From positions 930,001 through 994,000 of the forward strand of contig NZ_CP047936.1 of assembly GCF_014279975.1 (NCBI RefSeq): DNA of 64,000 nucleotides, given 5' to 3'. The translations under genes and the position numbers were made by a program. The stretch is from Synechococcus sp. BIOS-U3-1. Its GTDB lineage: Bacteria; Cyanobacteriota; Cyanobacteriia; PCC-6307; Cyanobiaceae. Of the stretch, positions 28,677 to 37,400 are shown piece after piece. Below the pieces are notes generated by a model. It had not been told where the DNA came from and ran no database searches. It saw only the letters and a program-made list of their open reading frames with translations. Numbering within the stretch: the stretch's first letter is position 1; each line of letters begins with the position of its first letter.

Positions 28677-29610
28677 GTTCCCGCATCACCTGCTGTCCTG
28701 TTCGAGGAGCCAGTTCCAGCTGAGTGATCACCGGTGGCTGATCGCTGCTGAGCGCCGCTGCTGCCAGGCTCATCATCTCCGTCGGTGTGAGATCTGTTTC
28801 CATCTGGGCGCTGACTTCGCCAATCACTGAGGGCAGAAGAACGATCGCATTGGGTTGATTCAGCTGCTCGTGAATCCCTTTGAGGAGGCTTTGCTGTCGA
28901 CTCCGCCGAGCTTGATCATTTTTGGACTCAGGTCTGTAGCGGGCAAGCTGTTCAGCCTGACGGCCGTTCAATGTTTGCCGTCCTGCCTGAAGGTTCACGC
29001 TGTAGTTCTGGGCAGAGTCTTTGTGCTCATAAGACTGATTCAGCGTGACCTCCACTTCACCCAATCCGTCCACAAGACTGCGAAGGGCTTGACGTGGCAT
29101 GACCACGAATCGTTCCGGTTCCCCTTCTTTCAAGCCCACCACTTCAGCGATGACATTAGCTGTCAGGGCCACACCGCCAAGCGGATAAGCATCAGCTAGC
29201 GACTGCAGTGTCTTGCGCCCAGGCAAATTCACTGCGAGTTCCGTCGGGAGTTGCAGGACTCGTACGGGTTGTCCGGCGCTGATCTGGACGAGCATCAGAC
29301 TATCGGCATTGGCCGGGCCTGTGGGAGCTGCTTGGTTGGTTGAATCATTGATGCCATCAGCATCGATGCCCACCATCAGCACCATGACAGCGCGTTTGGG
29401 AAGCGGCCCCAGACTGGCCGGATCATCGGCTGACGCTGGTTCCGCAGCCATCGGGTCGGGTTTCGGCCAGATCACTCCAAGCCCCCCAACGATCAGGCTG
29501 GCTCCAGCCACAGCAGCGGCAATTCTCAGGATCGTTCTGAAGGGATGGCTCCCGAACCATCGCTTCAATCGGCTCGGTGAAGGATCAACCGTTGGTCTCT
29601 CGTCCTTCAT
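28615..29610 (-). CDS. LytR-CpsA-Psr (LCP) family protein
   Basis: A 331-residue protein with a short cytoplasmic tail, one TM helix (IAAAVAGASLIVGGLGVIWP) and an extracytoplasmic LCP domain: ADSLMLVQI, VLQLPTELAVNLPGR, LADAYPLGG, VVGLKEGEPERFVVM, LVDGLGEVEVTLNQSYEHKD, and QTLNGRQAEQLARYRPESKNDQARRSRQQSLL. LCP proteins transfer glycopolymers from undecaprenyl-phosphate carriers to the wall. The usual Arg residues of the domain are visible. The product polymer in this organism is unknown. Confidence 0.85.
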   Translation of the reverse strand: MKDERPTVDPSPSRLKRWFGSHPFRTILRIAAAVAGASLIVGGLGVIWPKPDPMAAEPASADDPASLGPLPKRAVMVLMVGIDADGINDSTNQAAPTGPANADSLMLVQISAGQPVRVLQLPTELAVNLPGRKTLQSLADAYPLGGVALTANVIAEVVGLKEGEPERFVVMPRQALRSLVDGLGEVEVTLNQSYEHKDSAQNYSVNLQAGRQTLNGRQAEQLARYRPESKNDQARRSRQQSLLKGIHEQLNQPNAIVLLPSVIGEVSAQMETDLTPTEMMSLAAAALSSDQPPVITQLELAPRTGQQVMRELKPNQQLPLWPAPPGDAADN

Positions 29611-29663
29611 TGCGCCGAATCCTCCAGAACTGAGTCGCAGTCTGGCCTGGTTTTAGGCGAATA

Positions 29664-30716
29664 ATGGATGGTGTCGACCCCATGCCCATGCTTCTGAACG
29701 ACGACTTTCGAAACCGTTCGCCGGACCAGGTGCGTGTTGTGGTCTTTGGCGCAACGGGATATATCGGTCGTTTCGTGGTGAAAGAGCTAGTAGCTCGCGG
29801 TTACAACGTCGTGGCTTTCGCCCGTGAGAGGAGTGGTGTCGGTGGCCGGCAGAACCAGGAGAGCGTGAGGGCAGATTTTCCTGGTGCGGAGGTTCGTTTC
29901 GGTGATGTCACCAATGCAGAGTCACTCACGCGTCATGCTTTTGACCAGTCAGTGGATGTGGTGATCAGTTGCCTCGCGTCACGCACTGGTGGACGCAAGG
30001 ATTCATGGGCCGTTGATTACGAGGCCACCCTCAATACTTATCAGCAGGGAAAGAAGGCAGGTCTCTCGCATTTTGTTCTTTTGTCAGCGATCTGTGTACA
30101 AAAACCTCTGTTGGAATTTCAGAAAGCAAAGCTTGCGCTTGAGGCTGAGCTACGCGAAGGCAGCAATGTGACCTATTCGATTGTTCGCCCGACGGCGTTC
30201 TTCAAAAGCCTGGGAGCGCAGGTTGAAAGTTGTCGTAAGGGCGCCCCATACGTGATGTTCGGAGATGGTGAATTGGCAAGTTGCAAGCCAATCAGTGAGT
30301 CTGATTTGGCGTCTTATCTCAGTGATTGTGTGGTTGATCAAGACAAGATCAATCAAATTTTGCCGATTGGAGGACCTGGAGAGGCATTAAGCGCTCGACA
30401 GCAGGGCGAGATGCTCTTCAAGGCTTTAGGCAAAAAACCTTGGATGCTTTCCCTACCGATTGCATTGATGGATCTTCCTGTTGGTTGTCTTGAATTTCTA
30501 TCCGGGACGTTCCCCTCGCTTGAGGACGCCGCTGAATTCGGCAAGATCGGCCGCTACTACGCTGGAGAGTCAATGCTTGTCTGGGACGAACAGCGTCAGC
30601 ACTACGACAGTGCAGCGACGCCCTCCTATGGCAACGACACGTTGGAGCAGTTTTTTGAACGCGTTGTGCGTGAAGGGATGGACGGTCAGGACCTCGGTGA
30701 TGCCGCTCTGTTCTGA
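29664..30716 (+). CDS. bciA: divinyl chlorophyllide a 8-vinyl-reductase, plant/BciA type
   Basis: A 350-residue short-chain-dehydrogenase-like protein with an NADPH loop VVFGATGYIGRFVVKELVARGYNVVAFARERS (residues about 23-55), DVVISCLASRTGGRKDSWAVDYEATLN, and the YSIVRPTAFFKSLGAQ and LPIGGPGEALSARQQGEMLF blocks. This matches the plant-type (BciA) 8-vinyl reductases known from marine Synechococcus, which produce monovinyl chlorophyll. The start could also be at MPMLLNDDF (29682). It is followed 27 bases later by malQ on the same strand. Confidence 0.85.
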   Translation: MDGVDPMPMLLNDDFRNRSPDQVRVVVFGATGYIGRFVVKELVARGYNVVAFARERSGVGGRQNQESVRADFPGAEVRFGDVTNAESLTRHAFDQSVDVVISCLASRTGGRKDSWAVDYEATLNTYQQGKKAGLSHFVLLSAICVQKPLLEFQKAKLALEAELREGSNVTYSIVRPTAFFKSLGAQVESCRKGAPYVMFGDGELASCKPISESDLASYLSDCVVDQDKINQILPIGGPGEALSARQQGEMLFKALGKKPWMLSLPIALMDLPVGCLEFLSGTFPSLEDAAEFGKIGRYYAGESMLVWDEQRQHYDSAATPSYGNDTLEQFFERVVREGMDGQDLGDAALF

Positions 30717-30743
30717 GGCCATTTCTTTGGCTTCCCCAGCGAG

Positions 30744-32264
30744 TTGCGCGTGATACCTGCCTCGATCCCGCGTCGTCGCGTTGGAGTGCTGTTGCATCCG
30801 ACTGCTCTGCCAGGTTCACCTGTCTGCGGTGGGTTGGGAGCTCCTGCCCGCTGTTGGCTCAAGGCTCTTGCGCAGCACGGAATCGGCGTGTGGCAGATCT
30901 TGCCACTCTCACCACCGGATGGAACTGGGTCTCCATACAGCTCGCCATCCAGTTTTGCCATCAATCCCTGGCTGCTGGATGCCAAGGATCTGAGCGACCA
31001 GGGGTTCCTTCAGGCGGGTGATCTAGAGGCTCTTCCCGGTGTGGAGGCAGCCCACCTCTCTCTGGACTTTCCACTCGCAGACAGGCGTGCTGCGGTTTTG
31101 GCCAGGCAATTGCGCCAGCATTGGGACCAGCTGCCGCACTCCCATCATGCGGCCTTTGATCGATGGCGGCGGGATCAATCCCGCTGGCTGCATGATCACG
31201 CTGCATTCATGGTGCTGCGTGAACAGAACGAGGGGCGTCCCTGGTGGGAGTGGCCTCAGCAGCTAGCAGTTCACAACCAGACAGCGTTGGGGGAGTGGTG
31301 CCAGACGCACCGGGATCGTCTTCTGGAGCAGGAGTTGCTTCAGTGGCATCTGAGCCGGCAATGGACACAGCTGCGCGAGCTTGCCCGCGACCTTGACGTG
31401 GAAATTCTCGGGGATCTCCCCTTCTATGTGGCTCGAGACAGCGCTGATGTCTGGAGCCATCGCTCATTATTTTCCATTGCTGCAGATGGAAGGCTGCGAG
31501 AACAAAGTGGTGTTCCACCTGATTATTTCTCCGCGACTGGACAGCTCTGGGGCACTCCCGTTTACAGCTGGTCAAGGCACCGCAGGACTGGTTTTCGCTG
31601 GTGGAGAGAACGTTTGCGGCGTCAGTGGCAGCTTGCTGACCGACTGAGGCTTGATCATTTTCGTGCTCTGGCCTCCTACTGGTCTGTCCCCGGTGGTGAG
31701 ACCACGGCTATGAACGGCGCCTGGCGACGTTCTCCCGGCCGGGAGTTGCTCAGCTGTCTGCGTCGGGATGCTGGCGGTCGCTTACCTTTGGTGGCCGAAG
31801 ACCTCGGGGTGATCACTCCAGATGTGGAGCAGCTGCGTGATCGTTTTCATTTGCCAGGAATGAAGGTGCTGCAGTTCGCTTTTGATGGCAATCCCGGTAA
31901 TCCATACTTGCCGTCAAACATCCATGGCACAGGATGGGTGGTCTATCCAGGAACCCACGACAATCCAACAAGTCTGGGCTGGTGGCAACGGCTTGATGGC
32001 GACTCCCGTGCTCGTTTTGCCAGTTGTCTGGATTGTCCTGTTGAAGCACCTGGCTGGCAACTGTTGGAGCTGGGCCTGGCGTCAACTGCTCAGTTGGTGG
32101 TCGCACCACTGCAGGACCTGCTTCACCTGGATGATGCCGCTCGCTTCAATACGCCTGGGACGGTCGGAGGTAACTGGGACTGGCGTCTACCAGTGTTTGA
32201 CGACTCGGTTGCAGGAGCACTTCAGGGCTATGGGTTGCGCGCTGAAGTCTGGTCAAGGCGATAG
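30744..32264 (+). CDS. malQ: 4-alpha-glucanotransferase
   Basis: A 506-residue GH77 enzyme: GVLLHPTALPG, QILPLSPPDGTGSPYSSPSSFAINP, LPFYVARDSADVW, RLDHFRALASYWSVPGGETTA (with the nucleophile-region Asp), LPLVAEDLGVITPDVEQLRD and YPGTHDNPTSLGWW. It rearranges alpha-1,4-glucans in glycogen or starch metabolism. The frame begins at a TTG at 30744, and a GTG at 30750 would give almost the same protein. Its 3' end overlaps the convergent RodZ-like gene by 37 bases. Confidence 0.95.
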   Translation: MRVIPASIPRRRVGVLLHPTALPGSPVCGGLGAPARCWLKALAQHGIGVWQILPLSPPDGTGSPYSSPSSFAINPWLLDAKDLSDQGFLQAGDLEALPGVEAAHLSLDFPLADRRAAVLARQLRQHWDQLPHSHHAAFDRWRRDQSRWLHDHAAFMVLREQNEGRPWWEWPQQLAVHNQTALGEWCQTHRDRLLEQELLQWHLSRQWTQLRELARDLDVEILGDLPFYVARDSADVWSHRSLFSIAADGRLREQSGVPPDYFSATGQLWGTPVYSWSRHRRTGFRWWRERLRRQWQLADRLRLDHFRALASYWSVPGGETTAMNGAWRRSPGRELLSCLRRDAGGRLPLVAEDLGVITPDVEQLRDRFHLPGMKVLQFAFDGNPGNPYLPSNIHGTGWVVYPGTHDNPTSLGWWQRLDGDSRARFASCLDCPVEAPGWQLLELGLASTAQLVVAPLQDLLHLDDAARFNTPGTVGGNWDWRLPVFDDSVAGALQGYGLRAEVWSRR

Positions 32265-33109
32265 ATCCCGGGTTGATTGTTCAGCGCTTTCTGGGTGAGC
32301 CCATCCCATCGAACATCACCTGCTTCTGGTGCTGGTTGAACGCTCAGCTGAAGCGGTGGAAGCAACTGAAGCGTGAGCGTGCCGGTTGCCCCTTTGAGGG
32401 AACTGCGATCACCCCCTTCACTGCTGAGCGTCAGTGTGCTTGGTTGCTTCAGGGTGACTTCAAGCACCCCATGCATGGGTTGGTTCTCTAAGAGCTTTGC
32501 AGCGGAGTCAGCCATCTTTTGAGTTTTGAGCTCAGCGAGCGGCCGCAGACCTTGCAACAGTGGATCGGAATCCTGCTGAAGATTCAGTGGAACAGGAGTG
32601 AACGACTTGGTGTTGTCGATCGCTAATTGCCGTTGCTGTTGGTTCAACGCGAGTAGGGACACGCTGATGACAACGATGTAGACCAGGCTCCCCTGCCAGG
32701 TGGTGAAAATGTCAATGCTTCCGAGCGTGAAGCGTGTGCGCCGCTGATTCTGGGGCAGCCGCTGTTGGAAGCAGTCTTCAGGTAGTGCTCCGCTCAGGCT
32801 ATTGGGGTCGAGCTGGAGGTACTGCTCAAGTCGGTGCAGCATCGCTACCAGATAAGCCGGTTCCGGTAGGCGGTCCGACCAGCCCCGTTCCAGTGCTTCG
32901 AGCACCGGTGTGGTGATGCGCACTTCCCGAGATAGATCTCTCAAGCTCAGCCCACGTTGTTCACGGTGCTGTCTCAGACGTTGTCCAGCCTCGATCAGGG
33001 GGGCAACCTTGACCGACTGATCCATTGCATTGGCTTCACGCTGGCGCTGACGCCTCCAGCGCCATGGGAAGGAACGTTGAAACAGAGTCATCGACGGTTT
33101 ACGCCTCAC
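32228..33109 (-). CDS. RodZ-like helix-turn-helix membrane protein
   Basis: A 293-residue protein. An N-terminal HTH_25-type domain (GQRLRQHREQRGLSLRDLSREVRITTPVLEALERGWSDRLPEPAYL, about residues 43-88) is followed by a TM helix (GSLVYIVVISVSLLAL, about 165-180) and a periplasmic part with WDGLTQKALNNQPGIY at the end, the RodZ/DUF4115 plan. RodZ links MreB and the cell wall in rods; in cyanobacteria the role is not settled. The N-terminal basic stretch may be longer than the natural start, and MDQSVKVAP (about residue 29) is a second candidate. Confidence 0.75.
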   Translation of the reverse strand: MRRKPSMTLFQRSFPWRWRRQRQREANAMDQSVKVAPLIEAGQRLRQHREQRGLSLRDLSREVRITTPVLEALERGWSDRLPEPAYLVAMLHRLEQYLQLDPNSLSGALPEDCFQQRLPQNQRRTRFTLGSIDIFTTWQGSLVYIVVISVSLLALNQQQRQLAIDNTKSFTPVPLNLQQDSDPLLQGLRPLAELKTQKMADSAAKLLENQPMHGVLEVTLKQPSTLTLSSEGGDRSSLKGATGTLTLQLLPPLQLSVQPAPEAGDVRWDGLTQKALNNQPGIYRLDQTSARNP

Positions 33110-33827
33110 CTGCCTGAGAGCTGATCAGGCTTTGCCATTCTTGCCTAGACAGCTTGCGCCAGCACCCTTCTTCCGTGGATCCAAGAGCCAGTCCACCAAT
33201 TGCAACCCGCTGAAGGTCCAGCACGGAATGACCGAGCAGCGTGACAATCCTGCGGATTTGCCGGTTGCGTCCTTCGCGCAGGATTACCTCCAACACGCTT
33301 TGTCCACGCTTGCTTTGGAGCAGTTTCACGCTGGCAGGCAGGGTTCGAGAGCCATCCAATTGCATGCCTTGTCGCCATCGTTCCAGCCTTGATTGATCCG
33401 GTGTTCCAGTCACCGTCACCCTGTAGCTCTTGCTGTGGGCATAGCGGGGGTGTGTGAGCTTCAACGTGAGGTCTCCCTGGTTGCTGAGCAATAAAGCTCC
33501 ACGACTCTCGGCATCTAGACGTCCAACCGGATGCAGTCCTTGCCTGAGCTCGGCGGGAATTAAGTCCAGTACGGTCTTGCGACCCTGAGGGTCATGGCAG
33601 CTGCTGATCACACCTGGCGGCTTGTTGAGCAGTAGAACCCGCTCTTCAGTCACCTTGGCCAACGGCGTTCCATCTACGAAGATCAGATCCGTTTCGGGAT
33701 CAGCCTGATCTCCGAGTCCGGCCATCGTTCCGTTGACTTCAACTCGACCCTGGCGCAGCAGTTCCTCTGCTTGGCGTCGCGAGCAGTGCCCTGCGGCGGA
33801 CATCAGTTTCTGAAGTCGCTGTCGCAT
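33099..33827 (-). CDS. rluB: RsuA/RluB-family rRNA pseudouridine synthase
   Basis: A 242-residue enzyme with an N-terminal S4 RNA-binding domain (MRQRLQKLMSAAGHCSRRQAEELLRQGRVEVNG) and a catalytic core GRLDAESRGALLLSNQGDLTLKLTHPRY, where the Asp attacks the uridine. EGRNRQIRRIVTLLGHSVL is the conserved late block. It probably modifies 23S rRNA, though 16S (RsuA) cannot be excluded. It overlaps the RodZ-like gene by 11 bases and follows the PhoR-like gene by 16, so these four minus-strand genes may be one operon. Confidence 0.85.
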   Translation of the reverse strand: MRQRLQKLMSAAGHCSRRQAEELLRQGRVEVNGTMAGLGDQADPETDLIFVDGTPLAKVTEERVLLLNKPPGVISSCHDPQGRKTVLDLIPAELRQGLHPVGRLDAESRGALLLSNQGDLTLKLTHPRYAHSKSYRVTVTGTPDQSRLERWRQGMQLDGSRTLPASVKLLQSKRGQSVLEVILREGRNRQIRRIVTLLGHSVLDLQRVAIGGLALGSTEEGCWRKLSRQEWQSLISSQAGEA

Positions 33828-33843
33828 TCAGCTTGGGTCTTTC

Positions 33844-34995
33844 CTAACGGTCACTGCGCGGTAGCAACAGCTCAATTGATGTGCCTCCGTCAGGGTGATT
33901 CCTGGCTTGAACCCGGCCTCCATGATTTACGGCGATTTGCTGGACGATGGCCAGTCCAAGGCCACTGCCACTTTGGTTGGAACGGGCACGGGATGGGTCG
34001 CCGCGGTAAAAGCGCTGGAACATGTTGCTGAGATCACTTTCACTCAGCCCCGGGCCATGGTCCCGGACGCAGACCAACCACCAGCCACCACTGGGGAGGA
34101 TCTTGACGTCAACGTCGCTTCCCGGAGGGGAGAAGCGCAAGGCGTTGTCGAGCAAATTGAGGACAGCTCGATGCAATCGGCGTTGATCTCCAAGAAGTGG
34201 CCCTGGCTCTTGGGTCTTGAGGGATAGCGTCACTCCTCGCTGATCTGCAAGCGGACGAATGCTGGTCCAGGCGGCCTCCACTAGCGCTTCAAGATTGACC
34301 GGCGAGTAGCTGCCCTGCTCATGCGGAAGGATGTTCTCCAGCCGGGAGAGCTCTAGCAAATCCTCCACCATGAATTGCAAACGTCTCAGTTCTTTCTGCA
34401 GACGCTCCACAAGAATGCCGTCAGTAGCTGATACCGCGGTTTCCAGTCGATCGCTCACGAGCATTAGGGCCGTGAGTGGGGTTTTCAATTCATGGGCGAC
34501 ATCGCTCACCCAGCGTTCTTGTTGCTGCTGCTGTGCTTCTAGAGATTGTCTGTTCTGGAGGAGTACCAGTAACCACTCGTCCGAGCCAGGCAGAACGATG
34601 GCTTCGAGAGGCACACCCTTCTGTTCCCATTCACAGCGTTGAGGTCTTTGTTGATAACGGACGCTGACGATCGCCTCTTCGAGCTGAGGCACCCTGAGAA
34701 CGTCATCGAGCGCCTGTCCACGCACAAGCAGATTGCTTGAGAACTGCAGCAGCCGTTCCGCTCTTGAGTTGATGAACCCAATCGTCAGATCTGGTGTGAG
34801 AACAAGCCATCCCTGGGTGGCGGCATCGATCCAAGCCAGTAGTTGCGCAGTACTCAGCGAGTGACCGGACAACACCGGGGAGATCTGTGCTGAATGCCGT
34901 CGCGTACCGACCCGCAGATTGAAACGGTTGTGTAGGGCCCAACCGCTCACAACACCGATGGTGATGCCAAGGATGAGAGAAGCTTCTGAACTCAC
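33844..34995 (-). CDS. phoR: PhoR-like sensor histidine kinase
   Basis: A 383-residue kinase with an N-terminal membrane segment (LILGITIGVVSGWAL), a PAS-like region (AWIDAATQGWLVLTPDLTIGFINSRAE), an H-box WVSDVAHELKTPLTAL with His at 168, an N-box VLNLLDNALRFSPPG, G1 RDHGPGLS and G2 SGLGLAIVQQIAVNHGG. The PAS plus PhoR-type HisKA and the adjacent OmpR-type regulator five bases upstream suggest the phosphate-sensing pair SphS/PhoR. The symbol is by homology; another signal is possible. Confidence 0.78.
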   Translation of the reverse strand: MSSEASLILGITIGVVSGWALHNRFNLRVGTRRHSAQISPVLSGHSLSTAQLLAWIDAATQGWLVLTPDLTIGFINSRAERLLQFSSNLLVRGQALDDVLRVPQLEEAIVSVRYQQRPQRCEWEQKGVPLEAIVLPGSDEWLLVLLQNRQSLEAQQQQQERWVSDVAHELKTPLTALMLVSDRLETAVSATDGILVERLQKELRRLQFMVEDLLELSRLENILPHEQGSYSPVNLEALVEAAWTSIRPLADQRGVTLSLKTQEPGPLLGDQRRLHRAVLNLLDNALRFSPPGSDVDVKILPSGGWWLVCVRDHGPGLSESDLSNMFQRFYRGDPSRARSNQSGSGLGLAIVQQIAVNHGGRVQARNHPDGGTSIELLLPRSDR

Positions 34996-35000
34996 ATCAA

Positions 35001-35759
35001 TCAGCCGAAGCGGTATCCGAATCCACGCACCGTTCGGATGTGGTCTGGAGAGGATGGAATGGCCTCGATCTTCTCCCGCAGCCAGCGGATGTGGACGTCG
35101 ACGGTTTTGGTGTCTCCGACGAAGTCGATGCCCCAGATCTGTTCCAGGAGCTGATCACGGCTCCAGACACGCCTCGGGTTCCGCATCAGCAGTTCCAGGA
35201 TCTTGTATTCCTTGGGGGCAAGGCTGAGATCCTTGTCATCCCGTGTCACACGGCATTCCTGGGAGTAAAGACAGAGGTTGGCATGTTCAATGACGTCGTC
35301 TCTATCTGTGGGTTTCGGGTTAATTCGTTGGGAGCGTCGCAGCAGGGCGCGGCATCGGGCCACCAGCTCTCTGAGCCCAAATGGTTTGACCAGATAGTCA
35401 TCGGCACCCACCTCGAGGCCGAGGACTCGATCGGTTTCGCTGTCCCTGGCGCTGATCACAAGGATCGGGGTGGTGTTGTTGAGTTTCCTGAGCTCACGGC
35501 AGAGGTCTAATCCACCCAGCCCTGGAAGCATCAGATCCAAGACCAGCGCATCAATGCTGTCTGCCTGCGGTCCGGTGAGCATGGTTAGGGCCTCGCTCCC
35601 ATCTCCGCAAGCGCTCACTTCAAAACCTTCGGCACTGAGTGCCTCCTTCACGGTTTCTCTGATTGTCGTGTCGTCTTCAACCACCAGAAGGTGAGCAGCA
35701 CTGATGGTGTTTTGGGTGGTGGCGCTGCTGATAATCGCGGAGGTCACCGGGGATTCCAA
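35001..35759 (-). CDS. phoB: OmpR/PhoB-type response regulator
   Basis: A 252-residue regulator: receiver domain with acidic pair VVEDD at 27-30 and phosphorylated Asp at 75 in LVLDLMLPG, Lys in DYLVKPFG, and a C-terminal winged-helix domain with LSLAPKEYKILELLMRNPRRVWSRDQLLEQIWG and VDVHIRWLREKIE. It is paired with the kinase gene that begins five bases downstream. PhoB/SphR is the likely identity; the family includes RpaA/RpaB and others, so this is not certain. An N-terminal extension of about 20 residues precedes the receiver. Confidence 0.75.
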   Translation of the reverse strand: MESPVTSAIISSATTQNTISAAHLLVVEDDTTIRETVKEALSAEGFEVSACGDGSEALTMLTGPQADSIDALVLDLMLPGLGGLDLCRELRKLNNTTPILVISARDSETDRVLGLEVGADDYLVKPFGLRELVARCRALLRRSQRINPKPTDRDDVIEHANLCLYSQECRVTRDDKDLSLAPKEYKILELLMRNPRRVWSRDQLLEQIWGIDFVGDTKTVDVHIRWLREKIEAIPSSPDHIRTVRGFGYRFG

Positions 35760-35857
35760 ATTGGCCTCATTCTGACCATTGAGCTTTTCAGGCCGGTAGT
35801 GAGGGCCTCCTGTAAACGATGGTAAATTAAGAAACAGATAGGTTTCGTAATTAGTTG

Positions 35858-36823
35858 ATGTCGCCCTTGTCCCTGCTACCTGATGCGGACCTGGTCCGTT
35901 CCTACTTGCGTGACATCGGTCGTGTGCCGCTGCTGAGCCATCAGCAAGAGATCACCCTGGGCCGTCAAGTGCAGGAACTGATGGTGATCGAGGCTCAAGA
36001 AGCCGAGCTAAGCGATCAGCGTGGTGGAGAAATGGTGCCTCCAGCTGAACTCGCCAAAGCCGTCGGGCTGAGTGCAGCGCAGCTCAAGCGCAAATTGCAG
36101 GCAGGACGCCGCGCTAAGGAGCGGATGGTGGCGGCCAATCTGCGGCTGGTGGTGAGTGTTGCCAAGAAGTACACCAAGCGGAATATGGAACTGCTGGATC
36201 TGATCCAGGAGGGAACAATCGGTCTGGTGCGTGGTGTGGAGAAGTTTGACCCAACACGCGGCTACAAGTTCAGCACCTACGCGTACTGGTGGATCCGTCA
36301 GGGGATCACGCGTGCGATTGCGGAGAAGAGCCGGACGATCCGGTTGCCGATTCACATCACGGAGATGCTGAACAAACTGAAGAAAGGCCAGCGTGAATTG
36401 AGTCAGGAGCTGGGACGGACGCCATCGGTGACCGAACTGGCGGTTTTTGTGGAGCTGCCTGAAGAAGAGGTGAAGGAACTGATGTGCCGTGCGCGTCAGC
36501 CCGTGAGCCTGGAAATGAAGGTGGGCGACGGAGATGACACCGAATTATTGGATCTACTGGCGGGTGATGGCGAGCTGCCAAGCGAACAGGTGGAAGGAGA
36601 GTGCCTGAAGGGAGATCTGGGAGATCTACTGAGTCAGCTGCCGGAACTGCAGGAACGTGTGCTGCGGATGCGATATGGGATGGACGGAGAGGACCCGATG
36701 AGCCTCAGGGCGATTGCAAAATCGCTGAAAATGAGTCGTGATCGAACCCGCAAACTTGAGCGCGAAGGCCTGGAAATGCTGCGCAGGGGTGATGTGCAAC
36801 TCGAAGCTTACGTATTGGCCTGA
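35858..36823 (+). CDS. group 2 sigma-70 factor
   Basis: About 321 residues from the ATG at 35858. Region 1.2 (DLVRSYLRDIGRVPLLSHQQEI), region 2 (NLRLVVSVAKKYTKRNMELLDLIQEG and FSTYAYWWIRQGITRAI), region 3 and region 4 (LQERVLRMRYG ... SLRAIAKSLKMSRDRTRKLEREGLEMLR) are all present, while region 1.1 is missing. That is the pattern of cyanobacterial group 2 (non-essential, RpoD-like) sigma factors, which act in stress or nutrient responses. It is divergent from the response regulator, which may indicate shared regulation. The exact paralog cannot be named. Confidence 0.9.
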   Translation: MSPLSLLPDADLVRSYLRDIGRVPLLSHQQEITLGRQVQELMVIEAQEAELSDQRGGEMVPPAELAKAVGLSAAQLKRKLQAGRRAKERMVAANLRLVVSVAKKYTKRNMELLDLIQEGTIGLVRGVEKFDPTRGYKFSTYAYWWIRQGITRAIAEKSRTIRLPIHITEMLNKLKKGQRELSQELGRTPSVTELAVFVELPEEEVKELMCRARQPVSLEMKVGDGDDTELLDLLAGDGELPSEQVEGECLKGDLGDLLSQLPELQERVLRMRYGMDGEDPMSLRAIAKSLKMSRDRTRKLEREGLEMLRRGDVQLEAYVLA

Positions 36824-36846
36824 TACCAGCCTATGTAATGGCAGCT

Positions 36847-37326
36847 TCAGAAGAATTCGTCGAAGTTGTCGAAATCCACGGCCTTGAAGTTTCCAGCTTC
36901 AACTTGCGTCATCAATCGCTCAAGCTGAGCCCAAAGTGCACCACCGGTGAGAATCGAGAGCACCAGTGCAGTCAAGTAGGCCGCTCCTGAAGCAAAGCCG
37001 AAGATCTGGAGTGATCCTCCGATGAACAAGGTGACGCCAATGAGGATCCCCGTGTAACTCATCACGGTTTCAGTCTTCCCTAAGGGAAGCAACGGCAGCC
37101 TGTCTTTCTTCCAACCATCAAGACGGTTCTGAACAAGCTTTGAAAACGTGAGTCCGCAGACCACGCTGATCGCGAATCCCAACCCTGCCATCGCATAGGG
37201 CGGCTGTTGCAAATTGGCGTAGTCCAGAAGAATGTCATCGATGCTGAGACCACCGAAGGCTTCAGTCAGAAGGTCGACCTGAGCCTGATCGAGCTCGATT
37301 GGAGCAGTGTCGGGCGCGATCGACAT
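36847..37326 (-). CDS. membrane protein of unknown function
   Basis: A 159-residue protein with an acidic N-terminus, a first hydrophobic helix AMAGLGFAISVVCGLTF, a second SYTGILIGVTLFIGGSL, and a third YLTALVLSILTGGALW, then an acidic, Phe-rich tail (KAVDFDNFDEFF). The order and the tail look like a conserved cyanobacterial membrane protein. Role unknown, possibly thylakoid or plasma membrane. It is convergent with the sigma factor gene. Confidence 0.6.
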   Translation of the reverse strand: MSIAPDTAPIELDQAQVDLLTEAFGGLSIDDILLDYANLQQPPYAMAGLGFAISVVCGLTFSKLVQNRLDGWKKDRLPLLPLGKTETVMSYTGILIGVTLFIGGSLQIFGFASGAAYLTALVLSILTGGALWAQLERLMTQVEAGNFKAVDFDNFDEFF

Positions 37327-37400
37327 AAGTCAGTGTGAGGGTTCTTGAAAGACCATTATCGCTGTGGAACTGCAGGGGTGATGAGTCGATTTTTTCTGGG